Assembly: GCA_033398695.1 (NCBI GenBank)
Contig: CM065801.1
Location: 49,548,358 to 49,612,357 of the forward strand
Direction: 5' to 3'
DNA from: Orobanche coerulescens
Taxonomy: Eukaryota; Streptophyta; Magnoliopsida; Lamiales; Orobanchaceae
Length of the DNA: 64,000 nucleotides
The notes beneath the pieces are model-generated. The model did not search any database, had not been told where the DNA came from, and worked only from the letters and a program-made list of their open reading frames with translations. Made by a program: the position numbers and the translations under genes. This document shows, one piece after another, positions 18,116 to 28,675 of this stretch; positions within the stretch are counted from its first letter, which is position 1, and each line of letters begins with the position of its first letter.

Positions 18116-18649
18116 GTAATTTTTGAATTGTAATGCTTGGTTCATCTGCTTTTTTTTATGTTCATCAAATCGTGGATGTATATATTGTTTTAAATATATC
18201 AATATGTCGATTCGATACAGAACGGTATGATGGTAATTTCGGTATACCTTGAATATACGGTATGTCAAATTACCGTGTGTTATACCGAAAAACGGTACGG
18301 CATCGATATGTATTATGTTTCATACCGATATCTCGGTATACCGAGTCTCGGTATGCCGAGCGGTTCGGTACGGTATCGGTATGTAATTTTATATAACGAA
18401 AGTTTCGGTACGGTATACGGTATGAGTAAAATAAATCGGTACGGTACGGTATACCACCCCTACTGAAATGATCTTCTTCGAAAGAAAGAGGCTGACTCTG
18501 AAATTTTGACCGGACAATTACTATTTTTTTTTTACCTAACTTCCAAGTTTACACATGACTAGTCTTTGGGATAACAGCCCCGGTCCCACAGTATTGCTAC
18601 CATTTAAATCGCGAGATGTGTATCTGGCTCTCAGGTTCTTGAAGTAGCA

Positions 18650-19145
18650 AGGGGTGTTCAAAAATACCGATCAAACTATCCGGCCCAACAGATGATCCGA
18701 ACTAAAAATTTTGGATATTTTTAAAATAAAATTAATTTTTCGGATTGGGTACCCGACTAAAAAAAAGTCATATAATTGGGCCGAGTCATGGACCGACTTG
18801 TTGCGTAAATTCGAGTGCTCAAAAACCTAATTAATAAAATTGAATATTGAATCGCATAATTATATAATAAGAAAAGAAATGATATATATAAAAAAATTTA
18901 ATTAGTTTTGAAATTTACTTGTCGTACGAAAAATATTTATAATATATTTAGTACTTGTGAAATGAATTTATGTAATAAATTTCAAAATAAATTTATATTA
19001 AATTACATATTATTTATATAAAATATCAAATTAGTGGTACTAAATTTTGGGCCGGGTCACGAGCCGAATTTCCAACTACCCGCATACTCGAGTACCTATA
19101 AATTCGGGTATCCGAAAATTCAGATACCCGATTATGAACTTGATA
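18650..19145. mobile_element. MITE-like element with pronoun-rich CCGG/CCCGA ends (hAT-like)
   Basis: Opens with GGGGTGTTCAAAAATACCG. Near the right end it has GGGTATCCGAAAATTCAGATACCCG and related CCCGAAT-type units, as in plant non-autonomous hAT elements. The middle is AT-rich with no ORF. The right border overlaps the next element and no target duplication was identified. Confidence 0.4.
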
Positions 19146-19395
19146 TTCCCCCTGTCCCGCCCAAAGTTTGATAGAAGGTGTATTTGGTGTATTTTAGGTA
19201 ATGATTGGTGTAAGAAATAATGATAAATATATGATGATTAAAAAGTAAGATGTATTGATACTGAGTATGTGGTGAGGATTAAAAAGTAAAAGGTGGTTGT
19301 TTAATTTGATTGTATAAATATGATAAATGTTAAGTTTCTAAATATACTAAAAGAGTAAGTGTAAAGCTTTGAGCGGGATGAAGTGGATAATACTT
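19144..19395. mobile_element. Stowaway-like MITE
   Basis: The left end ATATTCCCCCTGTCCCGCCC and the reverse-complemented right end TATTATCCACTTCATCCCGC resemble each other and the CTCCCTCCGTCCC ends of plant Stowaway/mariner MITEs. Length is about 250 bp with an AT-rich interior. TA dinucleotides flank both ends, as expected for that superfamily. Confidence 0.5.
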
Positions 19396-19882
19396 AAACA
19401 TTTTTCCTTCTTTTTTTTTTACTTTTCTTTTGAAGTTTTAGATTCACAATCGGTTAACATCAATTTATCATTTAAAAAATAAGATTGTTAATTTTAATTA
19501 TAAAAATATAAAAGAAATAAAAAATAAAAATAATATTACTTAATTACCTTTCTACTTATTTATCAATCTAATTTTAAAAAAAAATAACCTCCATCATCAA
19601 ACTCCTGCGACGGAACCGTACGTCAACTCACTGACGGATATCGTCGTCGGAAATTAGTAAGATGCAACGCTGTAGCGATATATGCAACAATGCTACAACA
19701 TTGGTTAGATGGAAGCAACAAACAGTGCTGCATCGCTACTTTACTGGATGCAATGCTGCAACTTTGCATCTGTGGGATGCGACGCTACAGTGATTAATGT
19801 CGCATGCATAGAGACGCTCAGATAACTTCAAAAGTTTTAGATTTAACTGTTAAAATAATAATACCTAATGTGTGCCTAAGTT
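19396..19882. other. Unassigned AT-rich DNA with a recurring GATGCAACGCT motif
   Basis: There is no gene. Between 19650 and 19795 a motif of the form GATGCRAYGCTRYA appears about five times on one strand or the other. The remainder is A/T-rich with no recognisable feature. Confidence 0.4.
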
Positions 19883-20494
19883 TGTTATTTACGGGCTTTC
19901 CTAGTTAGGGTAGGATTAAGCCTGTTTGTATATTATCTCTCCCTATTTAAATGGATGTCATCAATGAGAATACTACACCTTTTGCCCTACTTTATTGTCT
20001 CAGTTATTTTTCTTTCAACACGTTATCAGTACGTAGTCTCCCAACTGAACAAAGAAAATTTATCCCCTCCTGTTTTTTTGAAAATTCCAAAAAAAAAAAG
20101 ACGAACGAAAATCAGTTTTTCGGACGCCCCGATCGACATCCTAGCCGATGATCATCTTCTTCCCCGCCATCCACCTTCAGGAGATCTGCAGCCCAACACC
20201 ACAACCACCGCGCAGCAATTCACCGGCCAACTCCAACCCCCGTTCTACAATCCTCGGCCATAAACCCAATGATACTTAGTCGCCGGTAAACCTCTGCTCC
20301 AGACGTCGCAACCGACGCCGTGCCATAAGAAAGAAAATCGATTTTTCTTCTGCAAACCCGCGTCCAGTCGTCTTCCCCAACTCCGCAGCCCTCGCCGCGA
20401 CCACCGCCTTCTCGCGGCCAAAACCCTAAATCCGCCGTCGTCTTCCTCGCGAGCAACCCGCCGCTCCCCCCCCCCCCCAGCCGCACCCCCGCAC
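19883..20494 (+). mobile_element. Short copia-type LTR with leader, cut by element B
   Basis: A candidate LTR of 138 bp runs from TGTTATTTACGGGC (19883) to TTTCTTTCAACA (20020). It is followed by CGTTATCAGTACG, close to the CGTTATCAGCACG block that follows the LTR in many plant copia elements. A CTATTTAAATGG TATA-like site sits at about 19943. The leader continues to 20494, where element B begins. No gag or pol follows and no second LTR is seen, so the body is lost or lies beyond the window. Confidence 0.45.
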
Positions 20495-20668
20495 TATAAT
20501 GCCCGGATAATTATTGTGTATTTATCCTGTATTCGATCTTGTAACTTTTGACTTTGTAACGTTATTAATCGAAGATTGATTTCCCGTATTCGTATCCTAC
20601 GTTTTTTTATTTCCAAACATTCATGCATGCATGACTCTGCACGTCATTACGCATGCTAAAACATAAGC

Positions 20669-21035
20669 ATAACGTACGCTACGTGTTTGAGATAACGTAC
20701 TTTAGAGCTGGTGTGTTACGTACGTAAGATTTAGTCAATTCGAGATCAGACAAGGGTCGGCGTGTGGGGACCGGAAGAAGATTCGTTGTAATTGCCGCGT
20801 GAACCTAGACGGCTTTCCAGCTAAGCAAGTCAACGGGCTTAGCGTACGTTAAGGTGGATTGTTAACGCACGCTAAGTACATAGTGTTACATACGTAAATT
20901 AGTATGATAGCGTACGTAAGCGAATGCCAGAATCAAGTCAGTGAGCTTTGGCCAGACGTTAACGTACGCTAAGGATCGAGTATAGCGTATGCTAAGGCTT
21001 TTACGTACGTAAAGGGGTAGAGGTAACATACGTAA
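20669..21035 (+). promoter_or_regulatory. Array of palindromic CTTARCGTACGYTAAG sites in the B LTR
   Basis: About eleven full or partial copies lie at roughly 20669, 20693, 20716, 20838, 20862, 20886, 20908, 20957, 20982, 21001 and 21024. The best are CTTAGCGTACGTTAAG and TTACGTACGTAA. The last copy ends 13 bp before the TATA-like site at 21048. Similar copies are present in the visible part of the 3' LTR. Confidence 0.8.
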
Positions 21036-22194
21036 TGGTTAGAGTTCTATTTATAACCTTTAACCCCATTTCATTTCTTCCCCCACTCCATCTTCGTTTT
21101 TCGCCATCTGAGAACTATCCAGCACAATATAAACTTCCATATCATCGTCCTAGCTTGATTTTGAAGATCATAGACCCTTGAATATTGGTGTTTAGGCTTC
21201 CGGTGTTGAGTTTCTTCAAATTTTTCATTGTTCTTCACTATATTGAGGTATGTGATCCTTCACCAATTAGATTACTTGTTCTTGGTGATGTTTTGAACCT
21301 GTTTTGAGTTTACCAAATCAATTATATTCATAAGGAGTCGAACATCATGATTTTAGAGGAATAAATTCGGTTATGCTTCGGTTCTCTTTTGTTGTTTAGC
21401 ACATTAATCGAACCTTGTAGTGTTTATACTCCTTGAATGTAGCATTCTGAGATTATGAACCCAATTACAACAATTTTTCGGAGATTATCTAAGCTCTTCC
21501 AAATTATATGATCGAACATTTCGTTTGGGAAATTTAATGGACCGAGTTTAAGGGTAATTTCTATAAGGAGATGACAATCAAGATGAACCCAGTGAATAAG
21601 TTCTTATGATGATTTGTCGAAGTGTTTCTGATATCTTGTTATTGAAGATTTTGATTAGAATCCTTCTAAAATGGATTTCATGTCATAAATTGAAGGATTC
21701 GACCGAAAGATGTATTTAAACGTGTAGGGTATCCTATGAGATTGTCGTTCAGATGAGTAGCATTGTTTCGATTCAACCAATGGATTGGGACAGATTAGTT
21801 CACTTGTCATGATAGGGTATAACATGTCTTTTGATGATTCGTTTGATGATTAGAACGATTATCCGGAACCGTTAGTTATACTGGTATTATTGTTCGATGA
21901 AGGTTTGTATTTTGGTGAGCTGATCGAGTGAGAATTCTTCGAGCGGGTCGAAGCCTATTCGTAGTAGCAATCCTTATCGCCAATTCTGAGGCAAGTATCG
22001 TATTTTTAAATTTGTTAATATTGGTGACTTTGATCATGCATACTGTTTATTCCTGTTGTTGAACATGAGATCATTTCCGTTGAATTGTCATGATATTCGT
22101 TATCGATTACTTGTATGTTCATGTTGATGGACATATCGATTTTTGCATATGTGTATGCATAGTTGTGTTTGTGTATGTTGTGTTGATCGGAAGG

Positions 22195-22370
22195 GATCGA
22201 GCGATCTATGCTGAGGGCGCTGGATCGGATGTCCACCTCGTGTTGGCCCGACGGGATCATCTTGGGATCTATGCTGAGGGTGCTAGATCATTGGACGGGT
22301 TTTTCCACCTCGTGTTGGTTCGACGGGATCATCTTGGGATCTATGCTAAGGGCGCTGGATCATTGGAATA
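22195..22370 (+). repeat. Direct repeat, about 70-bp unit, three copies in the B LTR
   Basis: GGATCTATGCTGAGGGCGCTGGATC-type cores recur at about 22200, 22265 and 22337, each preceded by GACGGGATCATCTTG or a variant. Open frames across it are repeat translations rather than genes. Confidence 0.75.
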
Positions 22371-22543
22371 CCCATATTGTGTTGATGGAATCATGTGGAT
22401 TCACATTGTTGGATTCCGATAGCGGAAGTCCGTATTATGTATTTTGTTATGCATCGTTGTTGCATATCCGATTTTGTGTATTATGATACTTGTACTAGCA
22501 TCGTTTTGCTAACTCCTCCGGGGGTGGACATTGTAATATCCGC

Positions 22544-23519
22544 AATTTCGATTTCTGGTAAAAAAAATTTTGGCGGGAGTCCGTTTTGACGACTCGCTTC
22601 TAACCGTTTCGTCATTCTGAGAACGTTTAATTCTGCACTTTTCGACGACCGAGTTCGTTTCGGTGTCGTTTTGTTGGGTTCCGTGCTTTTTAGCGACTTT
22701 TCCGCACTTGAGTTCGATTCTTACGAATCTCGTATGAAACTGTTGTTCTAACCTCCTGTAAGACCGTTTAACTTTGTTAGACGTGTTATGAACTTCGGTT
22801 TGGTTATTCGATCACGTATCGTGATTTTCGGGCATTTTGGATCTTTTGCATTTGACTTCACACGTATTTGAGGAGCAATCATTGTATGTACAGCTCTAGA
22901 TGGATTGATATACTTAAATTCATACTTGTAAATTTTAGAACAAAACCGATCGTCATATGTGTATCTGAACAAAGCCGATCGTATGTATGGCTCCGTTCTC
23001 CTGGTCGTATGTATGGCTCCGCCCTGCCCCTTATTTTTGTTTACTTAGTGAAAGTAAGGAAACGAAAATAATTCGTTTAGCGAGCTATCTTTACTTTGGT
23101 TATTGCGATCTTCAATTTTGTCAAGTCCTTGAGGAAGGCCGAACGTCCCGGCCTGGAAAGACTTTGCACGGTCGTGGGGTTCTTTGGAACCGACCTCCAC
23201 GACTATGTCTTATGCGCGAGCGACATTCCGTCTGACGGTTAACTTCTCGCGACTCACTTAATTGTGAGGGTCCTCCGTAGGCTACGTTTTGCCTCGCAAT
23301 GAAGCGATGGTGCGGACGGTCTCTGCTTGGAGGAGTCCTTGCACGAGGCGCCGTCGGATTAATCGACTCCGCTACCGTGGCTTGTTAGCACTTTTTCTGC
23401 CTGGGACCGACATGTTAGATAACGGACCTAAGAGGGCATACGCTGTGATGGGGGGAGGGATGCGTCGCATTGTCCAGGTCCACCATGTTAGATGATGGAT
23501 CTGAGAGCGGGCGAGTGTG
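22544..23519. other. Junction segment between the B LTR and elements D/E
   Basis: There is no gene. The first half is a TTTCG/GTTTC-rich sequence of unknown origin. The second half (about 23090-23519) continues beyond element D at 32659, because D's target duplication TCCAC joins them. It contains GGTCCT..GGCTACG and CATGTTAGATRAYGGA repeats shared with 32659-33000. It is probably the region downstream of E's integrase, but that assignment is inference. Confidence 0.45.
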
Positions 23520-23524
23520 TCCAC

Positions 23525-24825
23525 TGTTGCGAATTTCGTTGAACGAAGTGCACGTTATCGTAAACAAGTAATAAAGAGATGAGTAAGATATCGTTCCCAC
23601 GAGGACTGACTTACTAATTACCGATTTGTGAGTATTCTAATTTTATCTGAACTATCAAAATTGGAGATGCAAGAATAATTAAAGAAAATTAATAAAAGAA
23701 TAAAGAATGAAAACGATTGTTCGAAGAAAGAAAATCAAATAAGGAATTAATCTAGGATTGCGAATCCACCTCGGTTTATCCGAATTACTCTTGATTATAT
23801 GAATTTAATGATTTCCCAATTTATTGAAGGCGAAGGTTGCTAAAATACTTTACCGCCTCTCCCGAGGTCAATAGAATTATCTAAGGCGAATAATACACTC
23901 TATTCCTAGGTGGATTATTTCTACTTTAGGCAAAAAGCACGAAAACTTCAGAAAGGCCACGTAGTTCCTATGAGTATATTCCTATCTCAAAAGATAAAAC
24001 GATTCTCATCAATTATTTCCTACCAACTCTCCTCTCCCAATTCGAGTTGCGTAAACAAAACAATTCAATTATAGGCCACACAATTGAAAGCATTAACAAC
24101 AATTGGGGAAAACTCAATAGAAAAGGGAATTGAATTGATAATCAAAAGTTAATTCATCAAAACCTTGGTTTCATCAAAATCCTAGACTAGGGTTCTAGTC
24201 TGACATGCTAGAAAATAAAAATACAAAAAGAATTAAAGAAAGCATAGAAATCAAACGCAGACGAAGAACTTGGATTCCTCCGTTCTCTAGCTTCCGCTCT
24301 CTGCTCTTTGGTGTTTTCTGCTTCTTCTCGATTCCGTGATTCCTCGATGATCGACTTCTTTTCAGACCTTGAATCCCTATTTATAACTATCATTAGCCTC
24401 CAAAACGCGTCCGGGGATTTGGTCGAAAACAGCCTCCGAAAACGGCCCAGAAACGCGGCAAATCCATCAAAACCGCTCTGTGGGCCGCGGCTCACTTAAG
24501 TTGTGCCGCGGCTCACCATATTCAGCGTCTATACCTGGGCGCTTGTTTTTCCTCATGGGCCGCGGCTCAGCATCCTTGTGTCGCGGCCCCCGGTACAGTT
24601 CGTTCAGCATTTGCTAGTCACCTCTGTGTGCCGCGGCTCACTTGGTTCGTGCCGCGGCCCCAGGCCAAAAATTGTCGTTTCGGCCCGTTTTTCGCCGTTC
24701 GAGCTTCCGGACTCCAATTTCCTGCAAAACATATAAGAATAGTGCATTAAAAGCTCATTTATGCAGGTTTAGACTTCAAATGGATAAAAATACTGATAAA
24801 TAAGCGCATAAAAATACGCCTAACA
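23525..24825 (-). repeat. 3' LTR of Athila-like element D
   Basis: In plus orientation it runs TGTTGCGAATTTCG...CGCCTAACA, 1301 bp, with a near-identical copy at 31352-32653. The element reads on the minus strand, so this copy is the 3' LTR. A TATA-like TATAAATAGG is at 24377-24386 (minus). Six GCCGCGGC-type sites lie just upstream of it (24482-24661). Flanked by TCCAC at 23520-23524. Confidence 0.95.
24482..24661 (-). promoter_or_regulatory. GCCGCGGC palindrome array in the D 3' LTR
   Basis: Six copies of GAGCCGCGGCAC/GGGCCGCGGC-type motifs at about 24482, 24503, 24557, 24578, 24628 and 24649. On the transcribed (minus) strand they lie upstream of the TATA-like box at 24377-24386, the nearest about 95 bp away. 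The other LTR carries the same set at about 32310-32490. Confidence 0.85.
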
Positions 24826-24842
24826 AATACCCCCAAACTTGA
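24826..24842 (-). other. Polypurine tract of element D
   Basis: The minus strand reads AAGTTTGGGGGTATT directly before the 3' LTR start TGTTAGGCG. This is the usual primer site for plus-strand DNA synthesis. Confidence 0.85.
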
Positions 24843-25299
24843 GCCTTTGCTTGTCCTCAAGCAAAAAGAATCAATTTCAAATAGAAAAAGTATCGTGAAT
24901 GATCGTGCAAATCCATAGTGCTCAACTTAATCAATACTACCCTGAAAATCTCAAAGAATAATACGAGTATTGTAATAGTGAGTCACATCAAGGAGACTGA
25001 TTCCACAAAGTACCCATTTTTAGTTCTAATCAATCGTTTATAAAGAAACTCAAGCTCAAAGATTAACAAGCGTGAATTTAACCGACCGCCAATACGAAGG
25101 GTTAGAGTAAACAAGCCAACTCGCCCAGTCCCACAGTCAAGTGGCAAAAATTTAAGAGTTTCATCGTCAAAAATAAACCTCGGACAGCATTCCCTTATGT
25201 ATGATCATAACAAATATTCGAGTTAACCACTAGGTTCGGATCTCGGGATATTTCATCGGGATGATCCTAGGGTGGATTTCCATTCTCATGTATTGGGGA

Positions 25300-25577
25300 A
25301 CCGTTTGACGTAAAAGACACTCATGGGGCACATGGATGCTTCTAGTTACTAAGTCCCCCTCTACAGCGGAGAAAAAACTCGAATAGCAATTCCCGCATGT
25401 CAAGGTTGCTGTTTTACGCGAGAGTAAACAACGGGTCACGTGAATACCCCCGGTTACTAGGCTTCCCATCATCGGTAATGCGATATTTCTAAATTATTAG
25501 TCTATTCAGGGTTGTCGTTTTACGCGAGAGTAACAACGGGTCACGTGAATACCCCCGGTTACTAAACTTCCCATCAT
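25300..25577. repeat. Direct repeats, about 105-bp period, in the D 3' UTR
   Basis: Two close copies at 25404-25471 and 25509-25576 share TTTTACGCGAGAGTAA, CAACGGGTCACGTGAATACC and CCCGGTTACTA. A more diverged third copy lies at about 25305-25360. The region lies between the third ORF and the 3' LTR, where Athila/Tat elements often carry variable repeats. The remaining 24843-26085 has no other recognisable feature except a second polypurine-like run at 25996-26009. Confidence 0.75.
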
Positions 25578-25991
25578 AGAACATGTATAATATCTCGACT
25601 TTATTGGGAAAGACTGTCCAACTCTAAACTCAATTTAAGTGCCAACAAGGCTCATGTTACTGGACGACTAGCTACGCGAAAAGTATAACCAAACGTATAG
25701 ACGGCGATTTGAAAACACGTATGTCTCCTTTCTTATCTGCTAAAATTTCTACAATAACGAAAAATATAGACTTAAATGAATACTCAGAGGAAACAGCTAT
25801 CACTGACTGCAAACTCGACCAAAATTCAACCGCTTCTTCAAAGAGAAATCAGTATCATAACATCAGTTTTACACAGAGGAGCACAAAAAATTCACGAATG
25901 CAAATAATAATAAGACAAGCAAGGCTAGCGTCAAAAATAACGAACAATAACAAAAAATGCAAACGAATCAGTAAAAAGCAACTGAAATTAA

Positions 25992-26010
25992 AATCCCCCC
26001 CAAACTTAGG
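25992..26010 (-). other. Second polypurine-like tract in element D
   Basis: The minus strand reads CCTAAGTTTGGGGGGGATTT, close to the true tract at 24826-24842 (AAGTTTGGGGGTATT), about 1.1 kb upstream of it and just after the third ORF. It may be a central-type plus-strand primer or a relic of duplication. Confidence 0.5.
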
Positions 26011-26085
26011 ACGTAGATTGACCTCAATGGACATAGATAAAAATATGCGATAAAAGAAAAGGTCAAGTACTCCCCTAGTGTCAGC

Positions 26086-27388
26086 TCATGAACTGGCGTC
26101 GGCCTCGTCCGGCGAGGAATGTGGTGTGGATGGCCTAACTGGTGGAATGAATGGCCCGTCCGGGTGCAGTACATGGCTCGTCCACGCAGCAAGGTAATCC
26201 TGGTGGTAAGCCTCTCTCGCTGCCAGGCGCCTCTCCGCACGTCGATTGGCCCGGAGGGCCTGCTCTCTCATCTCCTCCCGGACAGCTGCAAGGAGGCTCT
26301 CTCTCTGTCCGCATCTCCTCTCTCATAGTAGCTAGGTGGCTCTCTCTCTCTCTCCTCCTATCCTCTCTCAGGCTGTCGAACATCGCCTGAAGGTACACTC
26401 TCTCGGGCGGCGGGCTGGACTCTACCTGCCCATATGTCAGAAGAAGAGGCTCGGGGGACTGCTCATGTGCCTCATCAAGAAGAAATCCTCGTCCCCGAGC
26501 ATGTGCCGGCGCTCCACCCCACTGGTCAAAATGAGAAATGATGCAATGATCAATCGGACCCTGGGGGACTAGCATCGGCTCATCATCCGACCAAGTCATG
26601 CCCGACTGGCGGCATAGAGCGCAAATGAGAGATGGGTGCTTCAGCCCCGTCTTGGCCCCCCCTTGAATGCACAGAAGGATAGATCGGACCAGATGAGGGG
26701 CCACATCGAATCTGAGCCCGGTAGTGATAGCATACAGTGTATGGGCACGAGAGAGTAAAACAGAACGGATCTGTGAGATAGGATCGACCCGTGCGCAGAG
26801 GAAATACAACCAGGCTCGCCCGAGCCGACTGAGTCGCGAACTCTTAAAATAGAAGGCGGAAGAACACGGGGCGTGAGTCTCCCAGACGAAGCCGGGCTGT
26901 GTGAGTGTCTCAAGCAGAGCCTCCCTCGTGAGGCTACTTATAACTCTCGTATACGCCGTCTCATCCACCACTGGCAGCTCGAATAGTATCCGAATGGCAG
27001 CCACTGAAAAATCCACCGTATGGCCTCGGACGACGACCTGAGTCCGAGTATCTGACTGCGGTATCATCTGCCCTGCCTGAATATGCTTCAACAAAGCGCT
27101 AGCATAAAACTCCTGGACGATCGAGATCACAGCCGGCTCGGGAGGCGCAGCGAAACGAGCCCACCCCATCTCGTCAATCATAGTCAGAAGCTCACCGTCC
27201 TGGGGGGCAGGAGTTAATGCCCACTCCAGGATTATAGGTCGAGGTCGGATTTTTTCATTGAATATTTTGTGAATTTCTGGATCAGAGAATTGGTGCGACT
27301 CCAACTCGGCTCGGCTTTGTGAAGTTTCCCCTCTTGTGGGGGACGATTGTGTCCTAGCCCTTGTGCTAACCTTCCTTTTTCTAGCCAT
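26086..27388 (-). pseudogene. Third ORF of element D, plant transposon-associated domain
   Basis: The ATG at 27388 opens a basic start (MARKRKVSTRARTQ) followed by a domain seen in many plant retroelement ORFs and annotated in Pfam as a putative plant transposon protein. Its landmarks are RPIILEWALTP (about 48-58), GWARFAAPPEP and VISIVQEFYASAL, then VRGHTVDFSVAAIRILFELP (about 119-138). A proline-rich linker and a charged helical tail follow (SLREDRRRERESHLATMREEMR). The frame then breaks by one base near 26275-26300. The true tail is the frame at 26271-26086 (MREQALRANRRAERRLAARE, ending PDEADASS), so the nominal cysteine- and glycine-rich ending is an artefact. It occupies the env-like position of Athila elements, but no signal peptide or membrane segment is visible. 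The function of the domain is unknown. Confidence 0.75.
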
Positions 27389-28060
27389 GGCGAGTTCTCT
27401 GAAAAGATAAACACCGGAAATTACGTAAACTTTAAGGAAAACAACACCACTTTCAAATTAAGATACGCGAAATGTGAGTATAGCGTCTTGCACCATCGAA
27501 GAGGAAATTAAAGCTGAGCTTTCAAGTTTAAGCATGACGTAAGGGTTGGGGTACAATGTAATCAGATAAAATAATTCGTTGCAAATAGTTTTAAAAACAT
27601 TTGGTTCAAAATTTTTCATTGACGCAATTCATCAAACACTTAGTGTGCATAAGTTTAGATGAAGAACAAGAATTTTAATGGTTAAATTCAATCCACAAAA
27701 ACAACAACATGAGTATATAGCCATGAAAAACGACAAATAACATCACCAATTCATTCATTATCAACAATTACCATCAATAATTCAATCAAAAATTTCATAT
27801 CCCAACTCAAATTTTGATAGAACTTTGAAAAACTAACAACATATTCAACATCGAATGAATAACAATACCTAAATTTTCAAATCATGTATCAATTACGATT
27901 AAGAGATTGAGAATTACATGACTTGGATTGAAGTATGCGAGAAGAAGAAGAAGTGAGAATAGGTCGGCCGAGTGCTTGTGCGAATGAAGGAAAGAATTTA
28001 CCTGGTGTGCCGGCCGATGGAGTATATGAAGGATACCTGGGCTTTTAAAATTCCGAACAG
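27389..28060 (-). other. Leader-like spacer before the D third ORF
   Basis: There is no gene. On the minus strand this AT-rich 670-bp stretch runs from the palindrome array to the ATG at 27388 and includes TTTTAAAA at 28045-28052. It may be the leader of a separate transcript for the third ORF. Confidence 0.4.
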
Positions 28061-28061
28061 G

Positions 28062-28397
28062 GGCCGCGGCACAACTTAAGTGAGCCGCAGCCCAGAGTAC
28101 AGCCTGCTGGGCGTGTTTGCTATGTCGTCATGTGCCGCGACTCAAGATATAGGTGCCGCGGCTCATCGTGTAAGTGTGCCGCGGCTCAATTGCTCCGTGC
28201 TGCGGCACGGAGTACAGCTTCCTGGGCGTATTTTTGCCATTTGGCGTGCCGCGTCTCAGTGCATATGTGCCGCGGCTCAGGTACAGGGTGTGCCGCGGCT
28301 CAGTAAGGTTGTGCCGCGGCACAGAGTACATTTTGTTTGGCCTTTTTCCTTCAACTGGTGTGTGCCGCGGCTCACTATCTTTGTGCCGCGGCCCATT
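28062..28397 (-). promoter_or_regulatory. Internal GCCGCGGC palindrome array of element D
   Basis: About twelve GTGCCGCGGCTCA-type units at roughly 28062, 28083, 28133, 28154, 28177, 28198, 28245, 28268, 28290, 28312, 28363 and 28384. They are the same motif as in the element's LTRs. The intervening phrases (GAGTACAG, CTGGGCGTRTTT) also recall the LTR, so this looks like a copy of LTR U3 sequence within the body. Frames across it are not genes. Confidence 0.8.
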
Positions 28398-28675
28398 GCT
28401 GATTTCTTCCCCTGGGGTGATTTCTGCACAGAATTTTCAAAGGAACACATCAAGAACGTGAGAGATAAGCAAATCAAAGCAAAAATGACGAAAATAAAGA
28501 CTTTACAATGCATGAAAACACTGAAATTAAAATCTACAACTAATACTCGGGTTGCCTCCCGAGAAGCGCTAAGTTTATTGAGTTCAGCCGGACTTTTTGA
28601 AAATCAATTCGCATTTCGCAAAGACCATTTGGACTCCGCACATTCCATCGAACCGTTATTACGTGATTTAAATTT
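28398..28675 (-). other. Post-pol segment of element D
   Basis: The minus strand contains GCGCTTCTCGGGAGGCAACCC at 28549-28569, a phrase typical of the region just after integrase in Athila-type elements. It directly follows the protease frame here, which marks where reverse transcriptase, RNase H and integrase have been deleted. Confidence 0.55.

Larger units (their letters stand above)
15328..18462 (+). mobile_element. hAT transposon with perfect 8-bp target duplication
   Basis: The element is 3135 bp. It is flanked by CTGAAATG at 15320-15327 and again at 18463-18470. Termini are TAGGGGTGGGAAATAATACCG on the left and, reverse-complemented, TAGGGGTGGTATACCGTACCG on the right. Both ends are packed with subterminal GGTACGGTA/TACCGTACC units (15360-15560 and 18190-18450), the usual binding sites of hAT transposases. 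A (TA)n run lies at 15597-15621. It contains a leader intron and a shortened transposase gene. The undamaged target duplication points to a fairly recent insertion. Confidence 0.92.
20495..22543 (+). repeat. 5' LTR of chromovirus element B
   Basis: Begins TATAATGCCCGGATAATTATTG. The same sequence starts the 3' LTR at 53497 as TGTAATGCCCGG, so the first TG has mutated to TA here. The two copies match over the 424 bp of the 3' LTR visible in the window (53497-53758 and 63839-64000). The right border is taken from similarity to the element A LTR end (CTCCGGGGGTGGAC..TGTAATATCCGC). No primer-binding site follows, so the junction with the next segment is a rearrangement. A TATA-like TATTTATA lies at 21048-21055. 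Confidence 0.85.

Noticed and set aside
20220..20486. Glycine-rich minus-strand frame
   Set aside because: Low-complexity antisense of the copia-like leader, ending in a poly-C run.
22090..22486. Overlapping plus-strand frames with repeated sequence
   Set aside because: They translate the 70-bp direct repeats of the element B LTR in different frames.
24208..24495. 95-codon frame conserved in both element D LTRs (also 32036-32323)
   Set aside because: It spans the TATA-like box, and its conservation follows simply from LTR identity.
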